Part shown: positions 1 through 8,718 of the stretch, one piece after another
How the letters are laid out: each line of letters opens with the position of its first letter
Position numbering within the stretch: the stretch's first letter is position 1
Assembly: GCF_003627815.1 (NCBI RefSeq)
Contig: NZ_CP032698.1
Location: 4,898,001 to 4,962,000 of the forward strand
DNA length: 64,000 nt
Direction: 5' to 3'
DNA from: Streptomyces hundungensis
Lineage (GTDB): Bacteria > Actinomycetota > Actinomycetes > Streptomycetales > Streptomycetaceae
Program-made: the position numbers and the translations under genes
Notes under the pieces: model-generated
The model's input: the letters and a program-made list of their open reading frames with translations, nothing else
What the model was told of the DNA's origin: nothing
Databases searched by the model: none

Positions 1-113
1 GCGACCGGGGTGCCGGTGGCGTGCTGGTCGAGGGTGGCGACGGCGGGCTGGTCCGTGGCGTGCTGGTCCTGCGGCGTGACGATCGGCGGCTCGTTCTTCT
101 TCACGTCGGCCAT
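1..113 (-). CDS. afsS: AfsS-like small regulatory protein (partial, 3' end off window)
   Basis: This is the first 37 codons of a small protein that runs off the left edge. It starts at an ATG at 113 behind a GGAGA Shine-Dalgarno. The visible protein begins MADVKKNEPP and then carries two copies of a degenerate repeat, TPQDQHATDQPA and TLDQHATGTPVA. Repeats of the T-x-D-x-H type are the hallmark of AfsS, the small sigma-like protein that promotes antibiotic production downstream of AfsR. The gene directly follows an afsR homologue on the same strand, as afsS does in S. coelicolor. Repeat plus position make the call good, but the C-terminus is unseen. A paralogous DNHAT-repeat 'sigma-like' protein is the alternative. 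Confidence 0.72.
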   Translation of the reverse strand, partial: MADVKKNEPPIVTPQDQHATDQPAVATLDQHATGTPV

Positions 114-159
114 GGTTCTCATCTCCCGTTGATGACGCTGCCTGATGGAATCGGCGAAA

Positions 160-193
160 CCGTCCGGCCACTCCCCCGAGGGTGGCCGGACGG
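160..193 (-). other. Perfect 12-bp hairpin in the afsS leader
   Basis: CCGTCCGGCCAC at 160-171 is exactly complementary to 182-193, with a 10-nt loop. It lies 47 nt before the afsS start and downstream of the presumed afsS promoter, so it would form in the 5' leader. There is no clear U-tract after it. It may terminate afsR transcription, attenuate afsS or stabilise the transcript. Confidence 0.6.
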
Positions 194-286
194 ACTTGCC
201 AGGGCCGACAGAGTACGTCCGGCCTTCCCGTCGGCTTGCGCGCCCCCCGACGCGGCGGGCCGACAGACAAGACAATGACGGGTGCC

Positions 287-304
287 GATAAACGTTCAAT
301 GAAC
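287..304 (-). promoter_or_regulatory. AfsR/PhoP-type direct repeat upstream of afsS
   Basis: Read on the minus strand, GTTCATT and GTTTATC lie in direct repeat with an 11-bp period, about 17 bp beyond the afsR stop codon. SARP regulators such as AfsR, and PhoP at PHO boxes, bind GTTCA-like heptamers spaced 11 bp apart, and both are known to act at the afsS promoter. The first heptamer also forms the palindrome GTTCAATGAAC (294-304). The assignment rests on spacing and position. Confidence 0.6.
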
Positions 305-320
305 GTGCTGACCAGGGGCG

Positions 321-3300
321 TTATGCGGCCGCCAGCGGGCTGAGCAGAGCCCGGACCTGGATCGCCTCCGGGGAGCCCAGCTCCTCGAAGATGACCAGCG
401 CGTCACGCCAGCAGACCTGGGCCCGGCCCGCGTGCCCTATGCCCGCCAGGGCCTGCCCGAGCACCGTCAGTACGTTGCCGCGCCGCCACTCCCCGCCGAT
501 GCCGCGCAGCACCGTGAGCGCCATCTCGGCGTTGGCCGCGGCCTGCGCGGGCCGCCCGCCCGCGAGGTCGACCTCCGCGAGCCGGAACAGGGTCATGCCC
601 TCCCACAGACGCTGCCTGCTGTCGCGGAAGACCGCCAGCGCCTCGTCGAGCCGGTCCGCGGCGGCGGGCAACTGGCCGCTCTTGGTGAGCGCGAGGCCCA
701 GCGCGTAACGGGCGTTGGCGCCGCGCAGCTCATGGCCCATCGAGTCGTAGATGTCGATGCCCTCCTGCGCCAGGGTGACCGCGCTCGCGGTGCGGCCCAT
801 CGCCAGGTGGATCCGGGACAGGTTGCACAGCGCGCTGGCCTCGCCGGGCCGGTTGTCGTCGGCGCGGAACGCCTCGATGGCGCGCGTCAGATGGGTCTCG
901 CCGTCGGTGTGCCGGTTCTGGTAGAGCGCGATGATGCCGCGCGCGTTGGAGGCCCAGCACAGCGGCAGCGGGTCCCGGGTGGCGCCGGCGAGCCGCATCG
1001 CCTCCTGGGCCTCGCGGTCTGCGGGCTCGAAGCGGCCGGCCAGCTGGTGCACATTGGCCAGCGTCATCACCGCCCGCCCCTCGGCCTGGGTGTCGCCCCG
1101 GGTGCGGGCGGCCTCGCGGACGGCCTCCGCGGTCGCCTCGTACTGCCGGGAGTTGGCGCCGGACTCGCCGAGGTCGAGCGCCGCGTACAGCAGGTCGACG
1201 GCGCGGCGCAGGGTGCGCGGCCCGGACAGCTGGCGTACGCAGGCGAGCAGCGGGTCGGCCTCGGTGTACAGCCAGTCCTGCGCCGAGTGGCGGTCGGCGA
1301 ACGACAGCCCCCCGTACGTGGTCGGCTCCAAGTGGTCCACGAGCCGGTCGCCCGGACGCTCCAGGGCGTACACCCCGGCCGCCGTCGCCAGATAGAAGTC
1401 GAGCAGCCGCGACATCGCCGACTCGCGCTCGGCCGGCGCCAGGTCGTCGCGCTCGGCGCAGGAACGCGCGTAGAGGCGTACCAGGTCGTGATAGCGGTAG
1501 CGGCCCGGGGCGGCCGACTCCACCAGGGACGTGTCGACCAGGGACTCCAGGAGGTCCTCGGTCTCCTGCTGCGGCAGGTCCAGGACGGCGGCCGCGGCGG
1601 CCAGCGAGATGTCGGGCCCGTCGGGCAGGCCGAGCAGCCGGAAGGCGCGCGACTGGGCGGGCTCCAGCTGGCCGTAGCCGAGCTCGAAGGTCGCCTTGAC
1701 CGCGAGGTCCCCGGCCTGGAGCTCGTCGAGGCGGCGGCGTTCGTCGGCGAGCTTGGCGGCGAGCACCGAGACCGTCCAGGTGCGGCGGGAGGCCAGCCGG
1801 GACGCGGCGATGCGGATGGCGAGCGGCAGGAAGCCGCAGGCGGCGACCACGTCCAGGGCGGCCTCGCGCTCGGCGGAGACCCGCTCCTCGCCGACGATCC
1901 TGGTGAAGAGCTGGAGCGCCTCGTCGGGGGACATCACGTCCAGGTCGACGAGGTGCGCGCCGACCAGGTCGACCATGCGGATACGGCTGGTGACGAGCGC
2001 CGCGCACCCCGCCGTGCCCGGCAGCAGCGGCCGGATCTGGGCCGCGTCGCGCGCGTTGTCGAGCAGCACCAGGACCCGCCGGCCGTCCAGCGTGGAGCGG
2101 AACAGGGCGGCGCGCTCCTCCATCGACTCGGGGATCGCCGAGTCCGGGGTGCCGAGCGCGCGCAGGAACGCGCCGAGGACGGTGTCCGGCTCCGCCGCGT
2201 GCTGTCCGGCGCCCTGGAGGTCCACGTACAGCTGGCCGTCGGGGAAGTGCGGGCGGGCGCTGTGGGCGACGTGTACGGCCAGGGTGGTCTTGCCGACGCC
2301 GCCGATGCCGGCGAGCGCGGAGACCGCCATCACCGTCGACTTGGCGTTGGCGAGCCGCGAGGTGAGCTCGCGCACGAAGGAGGCCCGGCCCGTGAAGTCC
2401 GGTACGGACGCCGGTAGTTGGGCCGGGCGCACCGGCGCCGTGACCGCGGCGGGCGCGCTGGCGGGCGGGCGGGCCAGATCCTCGTCGGCCCGCAGGATGC
2501 GCTGCTGGAGGCGGGCCAGCTCGGGCCGCGGGTCGACCCCGAGCTCGTCCGCGAGCAGCCGCCGGGTGTCCGCGTACACCGCGAGCGCCTCGGCCTGGCG
2601 GCCACTGCGGTACAGGGCCAGCATCAACAGCTCGCGCAGCCGCTCGCGCAGCGGGTGGGCGGCGGTCAGCGCGGTCAGCTCCGAGACGGCCTCGGCGTGG
2701 CAGCCCGCCTCCAGGTCCATGTCCAGGCGCGCCTCGGTGAGTTGCAGGCGCCATTCGGCGAGCCGGGTGCGCTGGTTCTCGGCGTAGGGGCCCGGCACAT
2801 TGGCGAGCGGTTCGCCGTCCCACTGCGCGAGGGCCGCGTTCAGGAGCTCGCGCGCGCGGCCCTTCTCGCCGCCGGCCCGCGCCTTCTCGGCGGACGCCGC
2901 CAGTTCCTGGGCGACGGCCAGGTCGAGGGTGGCGGCCCCGGCCCGGATCGCATAGCCGCCGGACTCGCTGACCAGGACCCCGGAGTCGAGGATCTTGCGC
3001 AGTCGCGAGGCGTACGTTCGGAGCGCGGCCAGGGCCTGCGAGGGCGGCTCGTCTCCCCAGATGGCGTCGATGAGTTCGGCCGCGGTGGCGGTGTGGCCGT
3101 CGCGCAGCAGCAGCGCGGCGAGCAGGGCGCGCTGCTGCGGGGAGCCGGACGGCAGGGGCTCCTCGCCCCGCCAGGCCCGCACGGGTCCGAGTACGCCGAA
3201 ACGAAGCCCGGCGCCGACCACCTGCGGTGCGGGCCCGGGCCTTCCCCGGTCGAGCCGCTCCGTCGCGCGCTGCGGCGGCGGTACCGGAGCGCGCTGCTCC

Positions 3301-3329
3301 GGTACGCGCGGCCCGCCGTCACGGTCCAT
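321..3329 (-). CDS. afsR: AfsR, SARP-family pleiotropic regulator with NB-ARC ATPase and TPR domains
   Basis: AfsR integrates serine/threonine kinase (AfsK) signals and activates afsS, and so secondary metabolism. The 1002-residue product has an OmpR-like winged-helix DNA-binding domain (about 44-120), a bacterial transcriptional activator domain (about 125-280), an NB-ARC ATPase with P-loop GIGGVGKTT at about 341-349, and C-terminal TPRs (about 750-990). I recognise it as close to S. coelicolor AfsR, which is about 993 residues and shares the PRVPEQR start and the FGVLGPVRAWRGEE block. The ATG at 3329 follows AGGGGG. A further 74 codons are open upstream, but they have no homology-like character and lack a good ribosome site. 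An AfsS-like gene follows on the same strand. Confidence 0.95.
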   Translation of the reverse strand: MDRDGGPRVPEQRAPVPPPQRATERLDRGRPGPAPQVVGAGLRFGVLGPVRAWRGEEPLPSGSPQQRALLAALLLRDGHTATAAELIDAIWGDEPPSQALAALRTYASRLRKILDSGVLVSESGGYAIRAGAATLDLAVAQELAASAEKARAGGEKGRARELLNAALAQWDGEPLANVPGPYAENQRTRLAEWRLQLTEARLDMDLEAGCHAEAVSELTALTAAHPLRERLRELLMLALYRSGRQAEALAVYADTRRLLADELGVDPRPELARLQQRILRADEDLARPPASAPAAVTAPVRPAQLPASVPDFTGRASFVRELTSRLANAKSTVMAVSALAGIGGVGKTTLAVHVAHSARPHFPDGQLYVDLQGAGQHAAEPDTVLGAFLRALGTPDSAIPESMEERAALFRSTLDGRRVLVLLDNARDAAQIRPLLPGTAGCAALVTSRIRMVDLVGAHLVDLDVMSPDEALQLFTRIVGEERVSAEREAALDVVAACGFLPLAIRIAASRLASRRTWTVSVLAAKLADERRRLDELQAGDLAVKATFELGYGQLEPAQSRAFRLLGLPDGPDISLAAAAAVLDLPQQETEDLLESLVDTSLVESAAPGRYRYHDLVRLYARSCAERDDLAPAERESAMSRLLDFYLATAAGVYALERPGDRLVDHLEPTTYGGLSFADRHSAQDWLYTEADPLLACVRQLSGPRTLRRAVDLLYAALDLGESGANSRQYEATAEAVREAARTRGDTQAEGRAVMTLANVHQLAGRFEPADREAQEAMRLAGATRDPLPLCWASNARGIIALYQNRHTDGETHLTRAIEAFRADDNRPGEASALCNLSRIHLAMGRTASAVTLAQEGIDIYDSMGHELRGANARYALGLALTKSGQLPAAADRLDEALAVFRDSRQRLWEGMTLFRLAEVDLAGGRPAQAAANAEMALTVLRGIGGEWRRGNVLTVLGQALAGIGHAGRAQVCWRDALVIFEELGSPEAIQVRALLSPLAAA

Positions 3330-3555
3330 AGCTGCCCCCTGTACCCCCGTACTCCTGGCGTGTCCCCCGCCAGTCTGCCCTGTCCGGAGGGGTCGCGTCA
3401 GCAACGGGTGACGCTCTGCACAAGGCTTCGACACATGCCCTGCACACTCAACGCAAGCGCTGTCCGTCGACTGCCGGGGCCGGAGCGGGGCCACGGCAGG
3501 GCCGCAGCGGGGCCGGAGCGGGGCCGGAGCGGGCCGAGACGCGGCCGCCAACTAG

Positions 3556-3570
3556 CTGACGGATCGTCAG
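3556..3570. promoter_or_regulatory. CTGAC-N5-GTCAG operator, site 1
   Basis: The 15-bp palindrome CTGACGGATCGTCAG ends 21 bp before the amidohydrolase start, where it would overlap the promoter. The same palindrome recurs five more times upstream of other genes in this window. It looks like the binding site of a dimeric TetR-type regulator, which is an inference from its symmetry and repetition. Confidence 0.7.
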
Positions 3571-3591
3571 ATCAGGTCTACCGTAAGCGAC

Positions 3592-4812
3592 ATGGAGACC
3601 TTCCCGAAGATCATCTCGGTGGACGACCACACGGTGGAGCCCCCTCATGTCTGGCGGGACCGCCTCCCGTCGAAGTACCGCGACATCGGACCGCGCGTCG
3701 TGCGGGCCCCGCTGAAGGAAATGACCTTCCTCGGCGGCAAGTTCGCGCCGGTCATGGGCGCCAAGGGGGACGAAGGGCCGATCGGCGACTGGTGGGTCTA
3801 CGAGGACCTGCACCGCCCGCTGACCCGCCTCGACACGGCGGTGGGCTACGCCAGGGACGAGATAAAGCTGGAGGTCATCACGTACGAGCAGATGCGCCCG
3901 GGCTCGTACGACGTCCCCGCCCGCCTCGCCGACATGGACGTCAACCACGTCCAGTCCGCGCTCTGCTTCCCCACCTTCCCCCGCTTCTGCGGCCAGACCT
4001 TCACCGAGGCGAGAGACCGCGAACTCGGCCTGCTCGGCGTGCGGGCGTACAACGACTGGATGGTGGAGGAGTGGTGCGGCCCCGAGGCACACGGCCGGCT
4101 GATCCCGCTCACCCTGATCCCACTGTGGGACGCCGAACTCGCCGCCGCCGAGGTGCGCCGCAACGCCGCGCGGGGGGTGCGCGCGGTGGCCTTCTCCGAG
4201 ATCCCCCCGCACCTGGGCCTGCCCTCCATCCACACCGACGACTGGGACCCCTTCCTCGCGGCGTGCGACGAGACCGGCACGGTGATCGCCATGCACATCG
4301 GCTCGTCCAGCAAGATGCCCTCCACCTCGCCCGACGCGCCGCCCGCGGTCGGCTCGACCATCACCTTCGCCAACTGCTGCTTCTCGATGGTCGACTGGCT
4401 GATGAGCGGAAAGTTCGAGCGCTTCCCCCGCCTCAGGATCATGTACGCCGAGGGCCAGATCGGCTGGATCCCCTACATCCTGGAACGCGCGGACGTGGTC
4501 TGGGAGGAGAACCGGGGCTGGGGCGGGGTGGCCGACAAGGTCCACCGGCCCCCGTCGGAACTCTTCACCGAGCATGTGTACGGCTGCTTCTTCGACGACG
4601 CCTTCGGCCTGCGGAACCTGGACGCGGTGGGCGTCGGCAACGTCCTGTACGAGACGGACTACCCGCACTCCGACTCGACCTGGCCCAAGTCCAAGGAGGT
4701 CGGCGCCGCCCAGATGGGCCATCTGGCGCCCGAGGTGGTGGAGCGGATCGTACGGGGCAACGCGATCGAGCTGCTGGGACTGACAGAACAAGGCCTGTGG
4801 CCGGGCCCCTGA
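3592..4812 (+). CDS. Amidohydrolase 2 family protein (ACMSD-like TIM barrel)
   Basis: The 406-residue protein belongs to the metal-dependent amidohydrolase-2 superfamily, which includes decarboxylases and hydrolases of aromatic and cyclic acids. The N-terminal SVDDH motif near residue 10 replaces the usual DxHxH metal site. A conserved histidine in AMHIGS (about 232-237) and the late acidic motif ETDYPHSD (about 352-359) are the other family signatures, the latter holding the metal-binding Asp. The single conspicuous His in the first motif is common in actinobacterial members. The gene is preceded by the CTGAC-N5-GTCAG palindrome shared with the LLM and SDR genes, which suggests a role in the same catabolic regulon. 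The substrate is unknown. Confidence 0.85.
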   Translation: METFPKIISVDDHTVEPPHVWRDRLPSKYRDIGPRVVRAPLKEMTFLGGKFAPVMGAKGDEGPIGDWWVYEDLHRPLTRLDTAVGYARDEIKLEVITYEQMRPGSYDVPARLADMDVNHVQSALCFPTFPRFCGQTFTEARDRELGLLGVRAYNDWMVEEWCGPEAHGRLIPLTLIPLWDAELAAAEVRRNAARGVRAVAFSEIPPHLGLPSIHTDDWDPFLAACDETGTVIAMHIGSSSKMPSTSPDAPPAVGSTITFANCCFSMVDWLMSGKFERFPRLRIMYAEGQIGWIPYILERADVVWEENRGWGGVADKVHRPPSELFTEHVYGCFFDDAFGLRNLDAVGVGNVLYETDYPHSDSTWPKSKEVGAAQMGHLAPEVVERIVRGNAIELLGLTEQGLWPGP

Positions 4813-4930
4813 CGCCACCGGTCCCTGCCCCATGCCCGGGGCCCGGCACGAACCCGGGCCCGGATGCCCACGCCCAGCGCCCGGCCGCGTACGGGACGAA
4901 GGCGTCCCCGGGCACGCGGGCGACCCCGAG

Positions 4931-4946
4931 GTGAGTAGGCCTACTC
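4931..4946. promoter_or_regulatory. 16-bp perfect palindrome TGAGTAGGCCTACTCA
   Basis: TGAGTAGGCCTACTCA is self-complementary over all 16 bases and lies 70 bp before the GTG of the ESX-like operon. It is a plausible operator or a promoter-associated motif for that operon. No regulator can be assigned. Confidence 0.5.
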
Positions 4947-5016
4947 ATGTGCGGGCCCCTTCCTCCTCCTAGCATGTGCGTCGCCGAAGGTGGGACGGAT
5001 GAGGTGGAGGGGACGC

Positions 5017-5439
5017 GTGGCATCGTTCGGGGAGGAGTGGGCGCAGCTCAAGCGTGACGCCACGATGCGGTTGGCGAGCGCCCCGCAGGGCGACGTCGGC
5101 ACGGCGGACGTGAAGGTCTCCCAGACCGCGTGGGCGGCGGCCGGCCGGGCCGTCGGGGAGCTCGCGGGCGACGTGAAGAAGGCGCTGTCCTCGCTGGACC
5201 AGGGGCAGCAAGGGCTCGCCACAGGTGGCGGGGTGGACAGCGCGGCGGCCCAGTCCGACGTCTACCAGAGCTGGAAGACGTATCTGGACCGAGTGGCCGG
5301 GCGATGCGCCAAGCTCCAGGGCGGGCTCGAACGAGCGGGCAATGACTTGTTCCTGACGGACAAGGGCATCAAGGGAATCTTCGACGAGCTGGGCAAGCAG
5401 TACGAGGACACCCCTGGTGTCGGCGGTCAGGGACGGTGA
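5017..5439 (+). CDS. Small helical ESX/WXG100-like protein
   Basis: The 140-residue product starts MASFGEEWAQLK and is predicted to be largely alpha-helical. It has a central Gly-rich break (GQQGLATGGGVD) and a W-K-T motif (SWKTYLDRV) in the second helical half. The size and helix-turn-helix arrangement resemble the WXG100 or ESAT-6-like partners of type VII secretion, although no canonical WxG is clear. The GTG at 5017 was chosen because it follows GGTGGAGGGG; an in-frame ATG at 4999 is an alternative. It sits 9 bp upstream of a DUF1023 hydrolase gene, a typical Streptomyces arrangement. Function is inferred from context only. Confidence 0.7.
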   Translation: MASFGEEWAQLKRDATMRLASAPQGDVGTADVKVSQTAWAAAGRAVGELAGDVKKALSSLDQGQQGLATGGGVDSAAAQSDVYQSWKTYLDRVAGRCAKLQGGLERAGNDLFLTDKGIKGIFDELGKQYEDTPGVGGQGR

Positions 5440-5448
5440 CCTGAAGCA

Positions 5449-7257
5449 ATGGACACCGAAGCGCTGAAGGCGCTCAAGCCGCACGAGTTCGAGGAAGCCG
5501 CCCTCGGTTACCGTTCCAGCAGCGCTATGGCGAGTCAGGCGAAGGACGCGCTGGAGCAGCGGATCATTGCGCAGATGCAGAAGGCGCTGCGAGGCGAGAC
5601 GGTCGACGCCGCGACCGCACAACTACGGGAACTGGCCGCGGACTTCCGCTACGTACAGGTGGAGTGCGGACTGATCAGCACGTCCCTGAACGCGTTCGCC
5701 TCGGATGTACGCCCTGCGAAGGCCAGGCTGGAGCGAGCGATCGAGGACGCGGACGCGCACGGCTTCGCCGTCGGCGCGGACGGCTCGGTGTCCTATCCGG
5801 CGGCCGGCCAGAACCAGGGCGCCCCGCCGACGTCACCCGGCTCGGCCCACGGCACCCTTTCCGACCAGGCACGGGCGCTCCAGCGGCAGGCGGGCACCTT
5901 CGACCCCAACCCGAACTATGCGATCGCCCAGGACATCGCCAACCGGATCGCGGAAGCGCTGAAAGAAGCCACGGAGGCCGACCAGAAGTGGGCGCCGGCG
6001 CTGCGCAGGCTGACGGCGGACGACGACCTGACGGTGTCCACCGGGGACTGGGCGGATGTCCAGAAGGACGGCGCGGGCGTCCGTGAGGCGAGCCGTCACT
6101 ACGAGGACTCGCTGCCGCAGCCCCCGAAGGACGGCAGCCCCAAGGACAACGCGGCCTGGTGGAAGGGGCTCGACGCCGACCAGCAACAGGCCTGGACGTC
6201 GCTCCACCCGGACGTCGTGGGCGCACTCGACGGAGTGCCCGCGACGGCCCGCGACGAGGCCAACCGCATCGTTTTTGACGAGAGTCGGGGCCAGTACCAG
6301 ACGGAGCTCGACGCGATGCCGAAACCGCCCGACAATGAGTGGACGTGGATCAACGCGGGCGGGTACGCGTCCAAGGTGTACACCGATGAGTACATGGACT
6401 GGTACAGGATGCACGGCGAGAGGTACGAGCACCTCACGGCGTCGCTCCATGGCATGGAAAGCATTCAGACCCGCTTCGACTCGTCGGGGACGAGAGGCCT
6501 GCCAGAGGCGTACCTGATGGGGTTCAACGCCGAGGGCAATGGGCGCGCGATCATCGCGAACGGGAACCCGGACACGGCGCTTCATCAGGCCGTGTACGTG
6601 CCCGGCACAACGGCGAACCTGAGCAGCATCGGCGGAGACATCGAGCGGGCGGCAAACATATGGCGCGCGGCCGATGCGAAGTCCGCAGGCCAGTCGGTTT
6701 CCACGATCACATGGCTCGGCTACGACGCCCCGAAGGACATCGTCAAGGATTCCCCCTTCAGCCACTATGCCGACGACGGCGCCCCCGCCTTCAACCGGTT
6801 CATGGACGGTCTCGAGGCGTCGCACACCGGCGGCACGGACCCGCACCGCACAGCGATCGGCCACTCGTACGGCACGACCCTCATCGGCTCGGCCGCCAGG
6901 CAGGGGACCTTGAACGCCGATGACGTGATCCTCGCGGGCAGCCCTGGCGTCCAGGTGCCCACGGCGGACCAGATGGACGTGCCCGAGGGACACGTCTGGA
7001 ATCTGGAGGCGGAGGGTGACCCCGTCCCGGACATCGGCCGCTTCGGTCACGGTGGAACAGACTGGGACGGTCCGTGGATCATCCCCAGCGACAAGGAGTT
7101 CGGCGCCAACCAGTTGGCCACCGGCGACGTCCACGGGCACAGCGAGTACTGGAAGGAGAACAGCACCAGCCTGCTGAACCAGGGGCTGCTCGTGGCGGGG
7201 CACGGTGACAACGTGACGCTCAAGGAGCCGCCGCGCCGCTGGGAGCACATGCGGTGA
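5449..7257 (+). CDS. DUF1023-type alpha/beta hydrolase with N-terminal ESX-like helical region
   Basis: The 602-residue protein has a long helical N-terminal part (about 1-300, with Pro- and Gly-rich breaks). A C-terminal alpha/beta hydrolase follows, with the nucleophile elbow GHSYGTT at about 466-472. Downstream acidic and His residues around EGDPVPDI and DVHGHSEY could complete the triad. DUF1023 hydrolases are common in actinobacteria next to ESX-like small proteins and are thought to be exported or surface-acting lipases or esterases. No classical signal peptide is visible, which fits ESX-type export. It forms an operon with the preceding small protein and probably with the lipoprotein gene downstream. 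The substrate is unknown. Confidence 0.85.
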   Translation: MDTEALKALKPHEFEEAALGYRSSSAMASQAKDALEQRIIAQMQKALRGETVDAATAQLRELAADFRYVQVECGLISTSLNAFASDVRPAKARLERAIEDADAHGFAVGADGSVSYPAAGQNQGAPPTSPGSAHGTLSDQARALQRQAGTFDPNPNYAIAQDIANRIAEALKEATEADQKWAPALRRLTADDDLTVSTGDWADVQKDGAGVREASRHYEDSLPQPPKDGSPKDNAAWWKGLDADQQQAWTSLHPDVVGALDGVPATARDEANRIVFDESRGQYQTELDAMPKPPDNEWTWINAGGYASKVYTDEYMDWYRMHGERYEHLTASLHGMESIQTRFDSSGTRGLPEAYLMGFNAEGNGRAIIANGNPDTALHQAVYVPGTTANLSSIGGDIERAANIWRAADAKSAGQSVSTITWLGYDAPKDIVKDSPFSHYADDGAPAFNRFMDGLEASHTGGTDPHRTAIGHSYGTTLIGSAARQGTLNADDVILAGSPGVQVPTADQMDVPEGHVWNLEAEGDPVPDIGRFGHGGTDWDGPWIIPSDKEFGANQLATGDVHGHSEYWKENSTSLLNQGLLVAGHGDNVTLKEPPRRWEHMR

Positions 7258-7360
7258 CGGCGGCTGCGGAGGACCGGGGGACAGGTTCGATACGGCCCCG
7301 TATGACGACGCCCACACTTGCGACCGCATCCTCTCCGGTCCGACCGATTGAGACCCCGCT

Positions 7361-7900
7361 GTGAAGACGAAGCCCGGCGCCCTCGCGCTCCTCGTGTCCC
7401 TGACCCTCTCGACCCTCACTGGATGCAGCATGAGCGACTCCAAGGACTCCCACGAGATCCCCTCTGCGGGCATCAGTACCTCGAGCGACGCGGCCGACTC
7501 GATGGTCAGAGTGTCCAGTGCTCTCTACGACTTGATCGGAGTCAAAGGAAAGGCATCCGAGACTCAGCCGGGGGTTACGGAGTGCAGTGGCAAGGACCGC
7601 GACAAGTACTTCACGATCTTCCACCCTTGGAACATCACGCCGACCAAGACCACGGCGGCCGAGCTCGACGCGGTGATGGAACGACTCAAGAAGGAACTAC
7701 CCAAGCACGGCTGGGAGATCGTCGAGTACGGGCGTGACACGAGCAAGAGCAAGAACCTCAGTCTCACGGCCGACAACGACGAGCAGAAGGTCAGCGTCAA
7801 ACTGGCCTCCTACGCGAAGGACACCCCACCCTCCCTGGGCCTGATGGTCGTGTCCGGTTGTTACCAGATCCCTGAGGGGAAGAAGATCGAGCGGTTCTGA
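7361..7900 (+). CDS. Putative lipoprotein of unknown function
   Basis: The 179-residue protein starts at a GTG and has a lipoprotein signal peptide: charged MKTK, a hydrophobic stretch and the lipobox LTGC with Cys at about 22. The mature part is hydrophilic with no recognised domain. A motif around ECSGKDRDKYF and a second Cys in VSGCYQIPEG near the C-terminus could form a disulfide. It lies about 100 bp after the DUF1023 hydrolase gene on the same strand, so it may be a membrane-anchored partner of that product. Similar lipoproteins accompany ESX-like operons in Streptomyces. A specific role cannot be given. Confidence 0.8.
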   Translation: MKTKPGALALLVSLTLSTLTGCSMSDSKDSHEIPSAGISTSSDAADSMVRVSSALYDLIGVKGKASETQPGVTECSGKDRDKYFTIFHPWNITPTKTTAAELDAVMERLKKELPKHGWEIVEYGRDTSKSKNLSLTADNDEQKVSVKLASYAKDTPPSLGLMVVSGCYQIPEGKKIERF

Positions 7901-7988
7901 GCCGGTACGGCCTGGCCCGGGCGGGTCAGCGCGCGGTGGGGTGGTCCGGCGTGAGGCGGCGGTGACATTTGTTCTCCGTCCCGACACC

Positions 7989-8411
7989 ATGAGCCGCATG
8001 GCACTGACCCGTGAGGACGCAGAGAAGATCCTGGCCGACAACTTCGCACCCTGGGTGCTCGACCTCGGGCTGACCGTCGAGGAGACGGGGGCGCGGCACG
8101 CCGTGCTGCGGCTGCCCTGGAGCGACGCGCTCGCGCGGGACGGCGGGGGGATCAGCGGGCAGGCGCTGATGGCCGCCGCCGACACCGCCACCGTCATCGC
8201 GGTGGCCTGTGCGCGCGGGGCGTACGGGCCCATGACGACGGTCCAGCAGTCCACCACCTTCCAGCGTCCGGTGACCGGAGCCGATGTGCTCCTGGATGCG
8301 CGCGTCACCAAGCTGGGGCGCCGGATGGCCTTCGCCGACATCACCATGACCGCGGACGGCGCCGACGAGCCGGCCGCCCACGCCTCCACGGTGTACGCCC
8401 TGCTCGGCTGA
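7989..8411 (+). CDS. PaaI-family hotdog-fold thioesterase
   Basis: The 140-residue product fits the size of a single hotdog domain. The catalytic segment GGGISGQALMAAADTATVIAV matches the PaaI/YdiI pattern, in which a Gly-rich turn and an acidic residue in the following helix act on acyl-CoA thioesters. The C-terminal strands hold RVTKLGRRMAFADITM, the usual substrate-channel segment. Two nearby ATGs are possible, at 7989 and 7998, and neither has a strong Shine-Dalgarno. It stands alone between the lipoprotein and the secreted peptide gene. It could release CoA esters for the nearby oxidative enzymes, but no shared operator is visible. Confidence 0.85.
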   Translation: MSRMALTREDAEKILADNFAPWVLDLGLTVEETGARHAVLRLPWSDALARDGGGISGQALMAAADTATVIAVACARGAYGPMTTVQQSTTFQRPVTGADVLLDARVTKLGRRMAFADITMTADGADEPAAHASTVYALLG

Positions 8412-8718
8412 GCCGACCCGGCCCCGCCCGCGCGGCCGACCGTCGGGCGCGCCGCCGCCGCCCGCGCGGCAAGCCGCAAGCACCCCGGGCCCGTGGCGGG
8501 ACGGGCACAACTCGGCCGCTCCAACGCATAGTTGCCCTTGACCAACGCATTGCCAGTGCTATATCAGCCGACGACCAAGCGGGGTTGGAAAACGCTGGCC
8601 CGCATCGGTGGCCAACTGATCGTTTGGCGTGTTACGTTCAGTCGTGCCTGGCACCGAAAGGCCAGGCATCGGCCGCCGTGCTCCTCCTTGACCAAGGGGA
8701 CGCGACAGCCGGGTAATC
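8412..8718 (+). other. Gene-free promoter region upstream of leader copy A
   Basis: No gene is seen. The stretch holds two copies of CCAACGCAT around 8521 and 8543, a hairpin with stem GCCTGGC/GCCAGGC at 8646-8667, and the small palindrome CCTTGACCAAGG at 8686-8697. The promoter of the secreted-peptide gene probably lies here, but no convincing -35/-10 pair could be fixed. Confidence 0.4.

Noticed and set aside
432..2417. Long plus-strand open frame opposite afsR
   Set aside because: It is an antisense shadow caused by high GC at third positions. It lacks domain-like sequence, and the minus-strand frame is clearly AfsR.
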